Source of the DNA: Porogramme epimiltina
Lineage: Eukaryota > Basidiomycota > Agaricomycetes > Polyporales > Polyporaceae
Direction: 5' to 3'
Length of the DNA: 64,000 bases
Assembly: GCA_900155495.1 (NCBI GenBank)
Contig: FTLJ01000503.1
Location: 1 to 64,000, forward strand
The position numbers were made by a program, and so were the translations under genes. A model generated the notes under the pieces. That model saw nothing but the letters and a program-made list of their open reading frames with translations. It was not told where the DNA came from and ran no database searches. Position 1 is the first letter of the stretch. Every line of letters starts with the position of its first letter. Shown piece after piece: positions 1 to 12,190 of the stretch.

Positions 1-28
1 GTTACCCCCTTCGCCGGGATATATATGT

Positions 29-51
29 CCCCCCCCCCCCGCCCCCTCCCG
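29..51. repeat. C-rich low-complexity tract
   Basis: A short run dominated by C lies about 90 bases upstream of the permease start. It has no coding signal and is probably promoter or 5' leader sequence. Confidence 0.6.
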
Positions 52-142
52 CCGCGATAGCGGTTGGAGCTCGTCCCCCACCACCCACACCCCGCCCCCT
101 GCCCCCCCCTCTCCCGCCGGACCCCCGACGCAGACACGAGCC

Positions 143-2495
143 ATGACCGACGTGTCGTCCGTGGAGAAGAACGGCAATGTCGCGACCGCCGCGGTCGCCG
201 ACGACGAGATGGAGCTCGCGCGCATGGGCTACAAGCAAGAGCTCAAGTGAGTGCCCGCCTTTTCCTCACCGCGCCCCGCGCTCACCTCTGTTGGTGCAGG
301 CGCGACCTCACGCTGCTGCAGGCGAGTGCTTTTTTTTCGGCGCCGGCTGCTGCGCGTTCGACGCTGACAGGGGCCCGATCGTCGATCGCGTTCGCATTTT
401 CAGAACTTCGGCGTGTCGTTCTCGATCATCAGCGTGATTACCGGAATCCCCTCGCTCTTCCTTTACGGCCTGGTGCGTCTTCTGTCCTCTGCCTATATGC
501 GCGCGGAGGTGAACGGTGTGTTTGCGGGGGGTCTTAGAACACGGGAGGACCGGCGGTCATGGTGTGGGGATGGGTCATTGTCGGTGCGTCCTTTTCTGAA
601 ACGTTTGGGCGCGCGCCCCTATTCACCCCCTGCTCAGCGTTCTTCACGATGATGGTCGGCCTTGCCATGGGAGGTGAGTCATGCGACCCCTGGAAGACAG
701 AGCTCGGCGCTGAATGCCACGATAAACTCTTCAAGAGATTTGCAGCGCACATCCTACGAGCGGCGGTCCCTATTTCTGGGCCGCTATGCTCTCCAGACCT
801 GAAGACGCCGCGTTCGCGTCATGGGTCACCGGCTGGTTCAACCTCCTCGGTCAGGTCGCGGTCACGACTGGCATTGGGTAAGTGCACGTCCTACCTAGCT
901 CCCCGAGTCTGTACCCATGGTCCGCCCGCTCCCCCCAGTTTCGGCTGCGCCAACTTCATCTCCACTCTCGCGACGTTCAACACGGGCTTTGTTCCGGAGG
1001 CGCGCATCACCATTGGCATCTACGCTGCGGTTCTTATCTCGCAGGGCCTCATCAACACCTTCGGCGTCCACCTCCTCAAGTACATCAACAACATCTCCGT
1101 CTGGTGGCACGCGGTCGGCACGACGTCCGTCGTCATCGCCATCCTCGCGGCCGCGCCGAAGCACCAGTCGGGCGAGTTTGTGTTCAAGACGTTCATCGAC
1201 GGCACCGGCGGCTGGAGCGAGCGCGCGAGCCCCGCGTACGTCGCCGTTATCGGCATCCTCATGGCGCAGTACACCCTGACAGGTGAGTGTCGCCCCACAT
1301 TCCGCCCCGCATTACGTTGACGCCTCATTTTGCGGCGGATAGGGTTCGACGGGAGCGCGCACGTAAGTTTTCTCTTTGGGGCTCGTCGCGACCCGCCTTC
1401 CCTGCCCTCTCGCTAACGCATGCGCGGACGCGGTGGCGAATAGATGTCGGAGGAGACGCACAACGCCGCGATGTCGGGCTCCATCGGCATCGTCATGGCC
1501 ATCGGGTGCTCCGCGCTCCTCGGCTGGTTCCTCATCCTCGGCCTCCTCTTCTCCATCCAGGACCTCGACGCGACCGTCGGGAGCGCGACCGGCCAGCCCG
1601 TCGCGCAGATCTTCCTCGACACCGTCGGCGAAAAGGGCGCGATCGTCCTCATGGTGCGTGTTCCACTTCTCCTTCCTCCCACCTTCCCCGCCCGACGCGG
1701 ACGCACGGGAGCTGTTTTTGCACGGGCGCGCCGCTGACGCGCTGCACTCGCGGTCAGGTGATCGTTATCGGCGCCATGTTCTTCTGCGGCACGTTCTCGG
1801 TGACGTCGAACAGCCGGATGATGTACGCGTTCGCGCGCGACAACGCGATCCCCGGCGCTAAGTTCTTCCACAAGGTCGACAAGAAGCACCAGTCGCCCGT
1901 CCGCACCGGTGCGCCTTCCGTTCTTGCTGTGTGTGTGGGCCACCGCTGATGACTTCGGGCGGCGTGCAGTGTGGCTCGCGTGCACGCTGAGCTTCATCCT
2001 CGCGCTTCCCAGTCTGGGCAGCTCCGTCGCGTTCGCCGCGGCTACCAGTATCGCCACTATTGGATTGTACATCTCGTACGGTACGTCGCGCGCGCTCGTT
2101 CCATCAGCGCTATATCTGATGTCCCCTTCCCTCTTCCCTGCCTCACAGGTATCCCCATCGCGCTGCGCGTCATCCACCGCGCGAAGTTCGAGCGCGGGCC
2201 GTTCCACCTCGGGCCCTTCTCGTACCCGATCGCGATCATCGCCTGCCTCTGGATCCTCTTCATCTCCATCGTCTTCATCCTCCCGCAGGCGAACCCCGTC
2301 GACTCGCAAACGCTCAACTACGCCGTCGTCGCCGTCGGCATCGTCATCTTCTACTCGCTCGGCTTCTGGTTCCTCTCCGCGCGGCGGTGGTTCACCGGGC
2401 CCGTCAAGCAGATCGCCGCGGAGGAGATGGGCATCGACGTCATGGACCCCGCGAACGCGGACCGCGTGGACGGCGCCGACTCCGAGAAGTCGTGA
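143..2495 (+). CDS. APC-family amino-acid permease (multi-exon)
   Basis: Probable plasma-membrane or vacuolar amino-acid/GABA-type permease of the fungal APC superfamily. The ATG at 143 opens MTDVSSVEKNGNV, followed by a cytosolic head and then the first helix after NFGVSFSIISVITGIPS. The family signature EICSAHPTSGGPYFW is restored by splicing around 672-770. Later segments GFDGSAHMSEET and NSRMMYAFARDNAIPG are also typical. About twelve hydrophobic segments are spread over some 530 residues, the usual length. Introns are short (for example 247-299, 473-537 and 584-637). The second, 322-403, starts with GC instead of GT. The gene ends with KS and a stop at 2493-2495. Substrate cannot be read from sequence: GABA, choline or other amino acids are all possible. 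It is a stand-alone gene, convergent with the next one. Confidence 0.9.
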
Positions 2496-2820
2496 TCAGC
2501 GGAGAGGGGTACTTGGAGGATGCTGTATGGCTTTAATATGGTTTCGTGGGCCTGTGCCCGAGTGTGGCGTTATGCTTATAATGTTGTGCACACCTCCCTC
2601 CTACTGCTTGTAGACGGCCGTCGTGGTCGCTGTATCATAGATTCTTGCTTATTGATACCGCAAACTCCGCTATACGGGGTTTGCTAGACAGCCATCTAGG
2701 ACCGAGTATATCCACTTTGCGAGGAAAACTTCATTAAGACTACATAATATACACGAATACATGTGTACACCAGTTCTAGGGATGACCTCGACTTCGACCT
2801 CGTTTCCGCCTCCCAGGATC
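2496..2820. other. Convergent intergenic region
   Basis: Lies between two genes that end toward each other. It should hold both 3' untranslated regions. I see no other gene in it. Confidence 0.5.
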
Positions 2821-4057
2821 TTATTCCCCAACAGTGAAAGTGGTGGCAGAGGCCGCAAACGCCGGGGACCCTGGCCTCGTCGTAGAGCGTGGCTTCTCCG
2901 TCGTGGCCGACTCTTCGTCGTCGTGGACCCGTGTCGTATCGAGGCCCTCCGAGCCGCGGGTGTCGAACACGATCGCCGAGGAGAGCATCACCGTCTGCTC
3001 CTTCGTCCACCCCCGGCCGGATATCACGCGGAGGACGATCATCTGCGGGGAGATGCACTGGGCGCCCACGTGGAGGGGACCTGTCAGCGGTCCGCCAGCC
3101 AGCGGATGACAGAACGTAAATCCAACTCACGCAGAACATGACGTGCAGCGACAGGAAGAGGATCGACGTCTGGCTCTCGCGCGCGAAGGTGGCGAGGTAC
3201 GCGAGCCCGAACGCGGTGTACGGGAGCGCGGACTCGACGACGATCGCGGCTGCGTTGGTGTACGTGCGCGCGGCGGCGCGGTCCGTGGCGGAGGTGCACT
3301 GGCGCGCGGCGTAGAGGATGCGTGTGGTGATGAGGAGCGTGAGGAGGAGGTTGAGCGAGACGAGGCAGGTGGTGTAGGAGGTGCCGAGCTTCTGTGAGAG
3401 GCCGATGAAGTAGTTGGAGCCAGGCCGCGCGGACTCGAACGTGCCAGCGACACCCGTGCCTGAAGTGCCATGTTAATTAGGGGGTGGTGGAGGGAAGGGG
3501 TGAAGAGAGAGACTCACCGATGGTCCCGAGGTATAGAAGGAAGGGGAAGGCAATGACGCGCCAGTCGTTCCAGATTATGTAGCAGCGATAAAGCTGTGTT
3601 TAGATGAGCTTACAAGCAGGAAAGAGCGACAATGTAAAGCCCGAGACACTCACAAGAAGAGCGTCACTCAAGTAATTCTGGAGTACGGTGGCGCAAGTGC
3701 CGAGGGTTTGATACCAGACGTTGACGAAAGCACCCAGGTATGCATCTTGACCGCCCGGATAATCTGCGTTCACGATCCACATCTCCTCGCCAAAGACGGC
3801 CTCTGTGGCAACGAAGATGGTGTTGCAGCACAGGAGCATGGTGCTATACGCGAAGAAGAACTTGTCCGACTTGGATTTCTTGTGCTTCGGATCCAGCATG
3901 GTCTGGACGGTCATAAAGTAGAGCATCAATTCCACCCCTAGGAGGTATTGTGAGCTGAAGATTTCCAGAGGACGAAGTGACGCTCACCATAGAGAATGGC
4001 GTTGAAGTTGTTGCCGATGTAGAACGAGTTTTGGAACAAGGCCTGGGATTCCGCCAT
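2821..4057 (-). CDS. Multi-pass membrane protein, agaricomycete type (about seven TM)
   Basis: Integral membrane protein of unknown function, read on the minus strand through several exons. It starts MAESQALFQNSFYIGNNFNA at 4057, and a short intron then joins to GVELMLYFMTVQTML. Later exons give FFFAYSTMLLCCNTIFVATEA, FVNVWYQTLGTCATVL, then YRCYIIWNDWRVIAFPFLLY, LGTSYTTCLVSLNLLLTLLI and LPYTAFGLAYLATFARESQ, alternating hydrophobic helices with charged loops. The C-terminal tail is hydrophilic and Ser/Thr/Glu-rich and ends TFTVGE. The layout matches receptor-like seven-TM proteins that are common in Agaricomycetes and often annotated as hypothetical. Ligand and role are unknown. Exact intron borders are approximate apart from the first. 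Confidence 0.75.
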
Positions 4058-5870
4058 TGTGTAGATGTGCCGGGAGCAGGGTAGTCGGGTGGGGGCCGGT
4101 CGAATATCCACGAGGGAATAGTGCTCTATAAGCTCGGCGGCAAACGGTCCGGCCCCACTTCGAGCTGGGTCCGTTGAGAAGTACTGTCATCCCACGTCTC
4201 CTCTTGAGTGATGCACTCCCCCGAGGTGGTCGGGCGCGGCGGAGGAAACGAGGGCTGAGAAGCAACATGTTCGGCGGTCCTTGAACCTTGACGGAGAGTA
4301 TGGCTCCGATCGTCCCTGACGTCTTGGATAGTGAAGATTAACGTTGGAGCTCCATGAATGCAGATGTGTTGATCTCACCTGTGGAAGTATTCGGGCTTCG
4401 CCCTAGCACCAGTCGACTAGCCACGGCGCATCGTCTCTTCCTAGTGAAGGATGGCGTTCTCCTTTCTTTGCGGGACGTGAGTACTAAGGTGAGTTTCCGC
4501 CCATCAACACGCCGGCGGATGAGCAGGAGATCGACCTCGAGGGACGTCACTGGCAAAAGGTCCCGGCAACACACCACGCCGCTGCTAGCGGGCGCTGACA
4601 GATGTGCGCTCATTCAGTATAGTTTCCTTGAGAAAAGTGTCTGAGAGACCCGCCCGAACGCACAGGTCAGACTGACGGGCGCATCTTGATGTACGGAGAC
4701 ACTGACCGGGTTGTCGGTCAAGCTGGCCAAGGCCGACGTCCAGGGCAGGAATGAAGAAGGCGCGCTAAGAACAACCACTTCTAGAGTGCTATTGATCGAT
4801 ATTGAAGCTCCGATCTCCACTGAAAGCACAAGCGCTTGTCGGCGACTGAAATGTCAAAACGCCACCACGCTTGTCAGTTGGCGAGTGTCAATCCACAAAG
4901 TCGCTTTGAACACTCCCCGTCGGCTACCAGGTCCACCCGAACTACTCCCTATGCTTCTCATATCGTTCTCGCCCCGATTTCTTAGTCAAAGGGCCAGGGC
5001 AGATTTGTTCGCACCATGAAGGCTCGTCGAAAGTTACGGATGTCCGATTGCGGCGGCAGGGACCTAGGAAGAACGTTGGCATCAACTCAGTCTATGTGTC
5101 AAAACCGGGGTGTCGAGGCTACCTGTATAGAAGACTTATTCCGGTCGTGGAAACGAGACATTTCATGCCCTGCCTTTCGGATGCGATCGAATACGTCTGC
5201 ACACGTCAGTCCCTGGAAGATCTCGGACGCTTATATCAAAGGAGCGATGGGCTCTGGTGTTTGCCTGCGGGGAAAGGTCGGCCATTAACGCATCTTGCTT
5301 CTGCACAACTTTATCAGGCGTTATCGCTGACTCTGAGATCTGGGTTAAGACGCCTATTGAGCATCGTGTTCAAGCGAGCGGATTGCTGCCGCAGAGTGGC
5401 CTTTGAAAGCCGCCGCTCAGGTCCCATCTGCCTTGGACTGAATAGATATTTGACGTCTGTGGGAGCTTAGGTGTTACGTGTCCGGACTCGTTGTGTTAAG
5501 GTTGGGATGAGAGCTCGAGTGCCTACAAGGAGGCACGTTGATCGATCATATGCAGAACTTGAGAGACGCATGTGGATACGTGAAGCACACTCAGTTCGTG
5601 GCGCGCACAAAGGGAATGATTGAAAGGGGCTCTGTCTGTCTAGCACCGCCGGTTAAAAAACCCATTTTCGTCGTACATGGGGTTGCAACTTGGGAGGGGA
5701 CGAGGTGGTCTGTGAGCTGAAGAGGAAAAGGATATTTCGGACGTACATTGAGGACTATCAGTACACTTAGTTCGGGTTCCAATGCAATTGCTTCGTGTGA
5801 TAGCTGTGAACACCTGGAGGAGTCAACTAGAGAGTAACGGGGTAACATATTTTGAAAAACAAACGAACCT
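4058..5870. other. Long intergenic region without a recognised gene
   Basis: Contains open frames up to 140 codons on both strands. None shows a family motif, sensible splice signals or coding-like composition. The first part probably holds the divergent promoter of the membrane-protein gene. Nothing else can be supported. Confidence 0.5.
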
Positions 5871-7013
5871 TCAATCTATCCCCGTATCCCTTTCGTAATT
5901 GTACTCCTCCCACTCTACGAGGTGGTACGCCACATCGTCCACGTGCGCTTTGAGCAACGGCACATACTGGTCGCGCAGCTCCATGTATTCCTCTTCTTCC
6001 TCGATCATATGGTAGATGGTCAGGTTCGACAACCGGCGGGCACCATGTTCCGTGCGGGCCTCCAGGATCTCGAGGAGCAGATCGAAGGGCTCGTCGTAGC
6101 CCGCAAACCGGTCGCCTTCGCCTCCTATGGTGAGCGACTGGAGGTTGGGACAGAGGATATCTATGTCGTTGGCTGAACCGCCCTGTGATGACGATGATCG
6201 AGGGGCAAAGAGGCGTAACACCTTGCTGAAAGATTCATCGTCATCAGACGGGCGACCGGATAAGACGACGGCTTGGAGGAGGGGGAACGCCCGTAACACC
6301 GGTTCTAGATTTTCAGCGGTAACGCATTCGGAGAAGTCCACGTTGAGGTCGAGGCTGGTGACGGACGCAAAGGACCCGAAAATTTCGACGACTCCATCTA
6401 ACCCCCCTTGAGTCGCGGGCTCCAGGGAGTATCCGACATCTCTATCAGTGTAGAGCTCGAGGGACACTGAAGTTCGTTCATCAGCGGTGTTGCCAATGAG
6501 GTGATACATCCGAATCATGGACATGAATGCGATGTCGGTAACAGATGAAAGGAACGGAGGGCGGAGAGTTGGTGGGAGCATGGTCGAGAACGTCGCCGTA
6601 GTGTCGTTGATATCTTCTGCGATTTCCGAGGCGTCGTCCCTGATATCGATTCTTGACAGGGAAGGAAGTCGTAAATGAGGCAACAATCCCTCAAGAACGA
6701 TGTGCGGAGCGTCTAGCTTGAGTGTGTGGAGCTTGCCGAGGATAATGGGAGAGGACGGCGCGCTAGGGGAACCGGTCAAGTGGGATAGAGATCGAGATAA
6801 GATGAGTTGTTCTAGGGAATCCGTACAGGACCGTAGGACTTCGAAGAGATGTACCCAGGATATTGTCCACGCACACCGAGTTAAATCCAGAATTTGAAGG
6901 TCGCGATATTTGGAAATGTTCAGCGGGGGCGTAGTCCTCAACAAGGAGAGCGTCCGAGGAGATACACCGCTGGGCATACTGGAGGCCAGCGAATCGAGGG
7001 AAACGGTACGTTT
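5871..7013 (-). CDS. F-box/LRR-like protein, large C-terminal exon
   Basis: Large exon of about 380 codons with leucine-rich-repeat rhythm, such as LQILDLTRCAWTISWVHLF, LGKLHTLKLDAPHIVLEGLL, LPSLSRIDIRDDA, VTSLDLNVDFSEC and LCPNLQSLTIGGEGDRF. This style is characteristic of agaricomycete F-box-like proteins, whose F-box recruits SCF ubiquitin ligases. The exon begins at 7013 after an acceptor ending CTATAG. A donor GTAAGT about 55 bases upstream suggests an N-terminal exon around 7069-7200 containing TSVFFKLISSTSD, but I could not find a convincing F-box or a secure start. The C-terminus is acidic (HMIEEEEEYMEL). Either the N-terminus lies in small exons I could not resolve or it has been lost. 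Confidence 0.65.
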   Translation of the reverse strand, partial: KRTVSLDSLASSMPSGVSPRTLSLLRTTPPLNISKYRDLQILDLTRCAWTISWVHLFEVLRSCTDSLEQLILSRSLSHLTGSPSAPSSPIILGKLHTLKLDAPHIVLEGLLPHLRLPSLSRIDIRDDASEIAEDINDTTATFSTMLPPTLRPPFLSSVTDIAFMSMIRMYHLIGNTADERTSVSLELYTDRDVGYSLEPATQGGLDGVVEIFGSFASVTSLDLNVDFSECVTAENLEPVLRAFPLLQAVVLSGRPSDDDESFSKVLRLFAPRSSSSQGGSANDIDILCPNLQSLTIGGEGDRFAGYDEPFDLLLEILEARTEHGARRLSNLTIYHMIEEEEEYMELRDQYVPLLKAHVDDVAYHLVEWEEYNYERDTGID

Positions 7014-7201
7014 CTATAGGGGAAAGCACGTAAGAACGTTGTACCTGAGCCTCGGAAACATCACTTACATCGGATGTACTACTGATCAACTTGAAGAAGA
7101 CGGAAGTGAAAGCTAGAGTTCACGCTCGCCGCTCGACGATACGGATTCAGCACGAGTATTCGGAATGACATAGCCTCAGAAGATCCAAAGGGGCTTATAT
7201 G

Positions 7202-7715
7202 TGGAAATCAGATTCCGACGGCCCGGTGACGAGTCAGCCCACTGCCGTAACGATCATAGTCTCCTCCGACCTTGTCGGATCATTTCCAATGTCTACCAGC
7301 TCGAACTACTCATGCCTTGACTCTTCGCTGAATTCTGAGCAGTGAGGAGTGGACACGGGTACACAGGCACACGCCGATAATGGGATTGCTGTTCAAAACT
7401 CTGCCGCCCGCATTGACCAAGTTCCGGCTCACGGAGTACACTCCTACTCCGAGGTTCAGCATGAGATAATGCTATGGGCCTTAATCTGGGCCCGCCCTAC
7501 GCCGGGGGTCCCCGGGATTGGGTGGGCCGGGCCCGGGGGACTTGAGAGGCTCGTAATATGTTTTCATCAAACACGAAGGAACCTCTATAACGTCGATCAT
7601 CCATTCTTGATCATGTAGCGGCATCGGGATACCCTCCTTGGTTTCCTTTCCTTCTCCAGTAGCACACTAGCAAGGTACTTCATTTTTATCAAGGAACAGG
7701 TAGAGATCGTGGGTT
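7202..7715. other. Intergenic region between the F-box-like and MYND genes
   Basis: Both flanking genes are on the minus strand. Includes a GC-rich block around 7490-7550 with repeated GGGCC/CCGGG words. No gene was recognised. Confidence 0.4.
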
Positions 7716-10044
7716 TCAAGGATCTACTTGATCCTCAAAGACATGTTCGGCGTCAATGAGTGGCCCGCGAGTCCCTCGCACTCCTAATGGACCCGCCTCT
7801 ACTATGCGCCCAAGAGTTTTTCGCCAGTTGCGGTCGATGGTATGCTCGTTGTGGAGAAACCGTTGACCGACGATCTCTGAATATTGTCAAGTCAGCACCG
7901 AGAGCCAATTCACTATACTCAAAAAATGGGGCCTGTGACGTACCAACGGTGTACCATATTTCTCCGTCTTCGTTCGAGACTGATGAAATTACGGGGAGTA
8001 TATCGTCGCCTTTTCCGGCCAGCCTGTGTTCTACTTCAGAGTGTATCCAAGTCTCCCCCTGATTTACACCTAGGCTAAGGCACTCTTCAATGACTCCTGC
8101 AGCATCTTTGACGCGAAAAATCCCTGCACGTCCAATACGAAACTTGTATCGGACATCGATTTCATCGGGAACATGGACAGCTTCTTGTATGATGATGTGC
8201 GTCTTGCTGCGGGAAGGATCGCGATGAAGCCCTAGAGCGAAGGCACGTGCAATGGTAGCGTTGATATGGGGTGCTTGCCGCCAAGCGATCCAGTCTTCCT
8301 GTCGCCGAGCGGCAGCTGGATCCGATATCTTGAGTTCTTCGATACGTTTCAAGGCACTAGCAAATTCACTGTCATATGGTTAAGTTGATGGAACATACAC
8401 CGCAAAATTGAGCTAGTTGCACAAAGGCCTACTGACCTACACATAGGCCTAAATTGACGTGCACATAATTCAGTGGACAAAATGCGGAATGGCGTTGCCT
8501 ATATGGGCAGAGGGTCGGTAAGTACACACTTATGTTCTTTCCAATCTGCCTTGTGACATTCTGGAGAACTGATCAGATTTCCGTGAGCTGTATTCAGAGT
8601 GACGAGCTTGTAGGAAGGATATTGTGCTCACCAGTAGTAGATATATTTACAGCCAGAACAGCGGAACAACTGCGCTTGAAGGTCCCCAATACCACAGTTA
8701 CCGCACGCACGCGTTGCACGCTCTTCTTCCTTGAAGGAGACCTTCCTCTTCTCCATCTTATCAAACCATTGCGGCCCTCCCAATGCAAGGAGCACCGGGT
8801 GATACTGTCCAAATGGGAGGAGCATAAAACGTTCAAGGATGTGTCGTGGTATTCTTTCGGGGTTCTTCTTGCAGAACTTGATGGCAAACGTTGTGTATCT
8901 TTATTGAACCAGTCAGAATGTAGATGGAGAAGTTCAAGATAGGACTAACTCTCGTTGGTTGTCTGGCTCAATAGCAAGCTCTTTCAGGATAAGCGACAAA
9001 TGCAAATGGACCAAAACGATCGTGACGGTGTTCACCACTTGTGACTTCGCGTTTATGACCTTGATCACGACGTCGCAGATAGGTTTAGCACGTTCATAGT
9101 CTTCCGCAAGGACTAGAGCATGCGCATAGTCCGCCCATATATTTCTACAGCGTTTGATTAACTAATCCTGTTCCCTAAGACAGCATGGAGATCATACATG
9201 TTTTGAAGCCAGGGTTCATCCGAACCACTCAATTGTTGAGTGAATGAATCTTTACGTGCTTGGAGGTACTGGGCTGCCCGCTTCGGGAGATTTATAGCAT
9301 CGTGCCTAATTCTATGCTTAGTGCTGCCATATACATTCCATAATGTGCCGCGATCGTCACTCACAGAAGGTAGGATGCCACCTTGGTGCGAGCCTCGAAA
9401 AGCTTCAAGAGCAATCAGGGCCACAGAAGCCTAGTATTAGCGATCAGCTCTCCACAGGGCTCAGGCGGCAGCATTACCATTATACTTTTCACGCAATTGA
9501 TTGTTTGGGCATCTTGATGTTCACGTGTAAGGGTGCCTACGGCGCGCAAAGCGTCGTCGGAGCACTCCTCCAGCACACGGATAAACATCTCCAAAGCAAA
9601 CGTCACAGACTTGAGCATATCCTGAGCAACTGGTCCGAGGGTTCGTTCAGGAGAAGAACCCCAAAAGGTTGATAATGCATCGTACCGTCATTGGGGTGAA
9701 CGAAGAAGCTGAACCGGAATAGCGTTTGAAACATGGAGTGGTATTTTAAGGGAATTGTTACGTGGCTGGGATTGAGTATCCTTCCACTCTCCTCCCTGAT
9801 GAGGATGTTCTTGTCCGTTAATCCTCCACTATCTTGTACTTCACACACTATAACAAAGTCAAAATCACGTAAATATCAATGCATATCTATAACGCAGAAA
9901 TAACGAACACCTCTGCACGTCTTTCTGGACAGCATCAGGTGAAGGAAGCTTGAAATCTGACGGCAGTTTGTAGGACGTGGTCTGCGGACGGGGGTCACCG
10001 TTTGAGGATAAGGTAGAGTATGGGGTAATGAATAGACTAGACAT
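7716..10044 (-). CDS. MYND-type zinc-finger protein (multi-exon)
   Basis: Minus-strand gene. The ATG at 10044 opens MSSLFITPYSTLSSNGDPRP, followed by LPSPDAVQKDVQ. The middle exons give FSFFVHPNDGTMHYQPFGVL and SDDALRAVGTLTREHQDAQT, then a helical region with RAAQYLQARKDSFTQQL. The MYND finger is near 8625-8720: CGNCGIGDLQAQLFRCSGC carries the Cys-x2-Cys and Cys-x2-Cys pairs of the first half, followed by KYIYYW. Downstream, AWRQAPHINATIARAFALGL begins a long C-terminal region. Its last exon joins through a GTACGT...CAG intron near 7890-7950 to IVGQRFLHNEHTID and ends FEDQVDP at 7716. MYND fingers mediate protein-protein contacts. This type is greatly expanded in Agaricomycetes and its function is unknown. 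Not all exon borders are certain. Confidence 0.7.
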
Positions 10045-10483
10045 CTGATTGTCGACAATGGTGAGTGCGGGTGTGTCGTGCCCTGGAACGGTTTGGGGAG
10101 ATGTTTGGGGAGATGGTTGTAGGCAGAGATCAAGGACGTTGCTGCCGCAGCACGCAATAGACGCTTATTGCAAGAGTTTCCATATTAAGGTTCGGTCTTC
10201 CACACATTCCGAGCTTTGTCTACGTCTAGCCTCATCTCACGCGTAGTGACATCCTAACTTGGGGCCGCCACAGAGCGCTAGTGCCCTGTTCTGAAGTGTC
10301 GTGTCCGTGGTAATATGGAGGGCAGCGTACGCTGGCATGTGGATGAAATACGTGTATCGGGTGGATTTTTGATGCTCGATAAGTTTTAGCAGGAACTCGT
10401 CATACATGACTCCGATGAGAAGATTGATCAAATATGAGGATACTGTAGCCCGGGTACTAAAGTATAGGTATTCACTGCTAATT

Positions 10484-12190
10484 CTAAGGCATCCCTACTG
10501 CTGCATCTTCTCCCTCACCCAAATGTTTATCGTCTTGAAGATCTCCAGAAGGCTCGCGCAGGGCCTCTGAGGCCTCGTCTGCGTGCTCCGGAAAGATAAG
10601 TGCTGACCCGAGGGAACCAATGACGCGCTGAAACATAACCGAGTCGACTTGCGAGTCGTTCAAGGAACCCATCCCCGTCGAACGCCTATTCGAAGCTTGG
10701 AGATGAATCATGAAGCGTGACACCAGAGCGTACGTTACTCTGGATGTTTGATGAGACCAGCGCGTTAGATGATGGAACTGGGGACTGACGGATTTGTGAA
10801 TGTGGTGACGACGCTAATATTGTTCCCAGGCGTATTTATCTACGCTGTGTGAGCACGCGGAAGAGACTGAGACAGAGGGGCTTTAACTTACAGAGAAGAG
10901 CGTTAACGCCAAATGAAGACCGTTCAGGATGAAAAGCGCCCTGAATGTCATATTTGTGCTCAGTTATCCTTAATGAGATGTAAAGGAGCCCCCTCGTACA
11001 CGAAGTAAATGGTACCTATTCCTTCATTCAGTATCAAACCCGACAAATAGTACGCCTTGAAAACCACCTACCATCTCGTAGAAGGACTTCTGAGAGCGAA
11101 ATTGAGTCGGATATGACATTTGTTGTCCTTTCACGTGAAAGCGTGTACCAGGTAATGACGGCGGAGAGCGTGTCTGCAGCCATTAACGGGGCTCTCGAGG
11201 CGATTGTAACTGATTGGTTAGAAGCATTTGTTGCATACATATCAGCTCTCTAAAAGACTAGTCGAGGTTACTGACGCCTGCGTAAATGGAAAATGGTGAG
11301 CTTGAAAAGAAAGGAACAGACTAGACTGCATGTGCCAAGACACTGACGTTTTGGAATCTGGGCGAGATATAGCAGTATATACCAACCATCCGAGAGGGGT
11401 GTCTTGAATGCGAACGGCAGTGATCTGAAACTGTGCGTTGGATCAGATCATGAATCCAACAAAGAAACGAAGTACAAACAATGTTTACTGCGAAAACCGA
11501 CAGCGATAAGGCGAAAACTAGGATTGCGAGTAGTTTGTGTCTACAAATGGCGTAGATTCGTAGCCCAGAGAATGCTATTCGAATGAAGGGATGAGCTGTC
11601 GACTGGTGGTTTTTGAATCAAGTTCCCAAACTAACCTGCCCATACAGCGTACGGAAGGACAACAAGAACGTGTTGCGCGAGGGATACCATAAGTGTACTG
11701 CAAGCGAGGGCGTTAGGGCCGTAATAATTTCTACAATTGTGGTGGCACTAGGAAGACGTACGCCTAGGCGGTTTTAGTGAGCATTTACCGGGAGATGAGA
11801 AGTAAAGCTCAAAGCTTACCTTCTCATTCATCGCCGATGGGGGAAGCATGTTCCAGATAGAGTAGGACACATAAAGCCCAACAACGAGGTATCGATTGGC
11901 CATAAATAAGACTGTTGATCCTGTGATTTTTTGCTTCCAAAACAGGTCGACTTCATCAGGAAACGTGATAATATATTCATAGAGTACGATGACTGGAGGA
12001 GAAATGGGGATCAGACATATGCATTACTCCGAGATGCTACAATAGAACCTACTGTTGCCCGCCATCTCGCAGTAGTCCTGTAAATGGCTGAGGGAACTGG
12101 TTAGTAACTTGAGAAGACGTACTGCAAGGTATACACTTGCATGCTGCTGGACGCTGTGATGAGCGCAGAGATTTCGCCTTGGGGAACCAT
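10484..12190 (-). CDS. DUF6533-family seven-TM protein A
   Basis: Spliced minus-strand gene. The ATG at 12190 opens MVPQGEISALITASSSMQ. A GTATAC...CTAAC...CAG intron follows, then DYCEMAGN and a second intron, then the DUF6533 core IIVLYEYIITFPDEVDLFW with a following helix, TVLFMANRYLVVGLYVSY. Later exons contain WYPSRNTFLLSFRTLYGQ, then MAADTLSAVITWYTLSRERT, LSEVLLRDG, MTFRALFILNGLHLALTLF and VSRFMIHLQASNR. The tail is acidic and ends VGMP at 10484. This order of motifs, including the LLRDG loop and the SRF-x-LxLQ segment, is standard for this agaricomycete membrane-protein family of unknown function. The same family recurs in the next gene, so they are probably a tandem pair. Middle exon borders are approximate. 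Confidence 0.7.

Noticed and set aside
1413..2309. 298-codon minus-strand open frame
   Set aside because: Lies opposite the well-supported permease exons. It is an antisense shadow caused by high GC.
5048..5470. 140-codon + strand frame
   Set aside because: No motif, no splice context and overlapping alternative frames.
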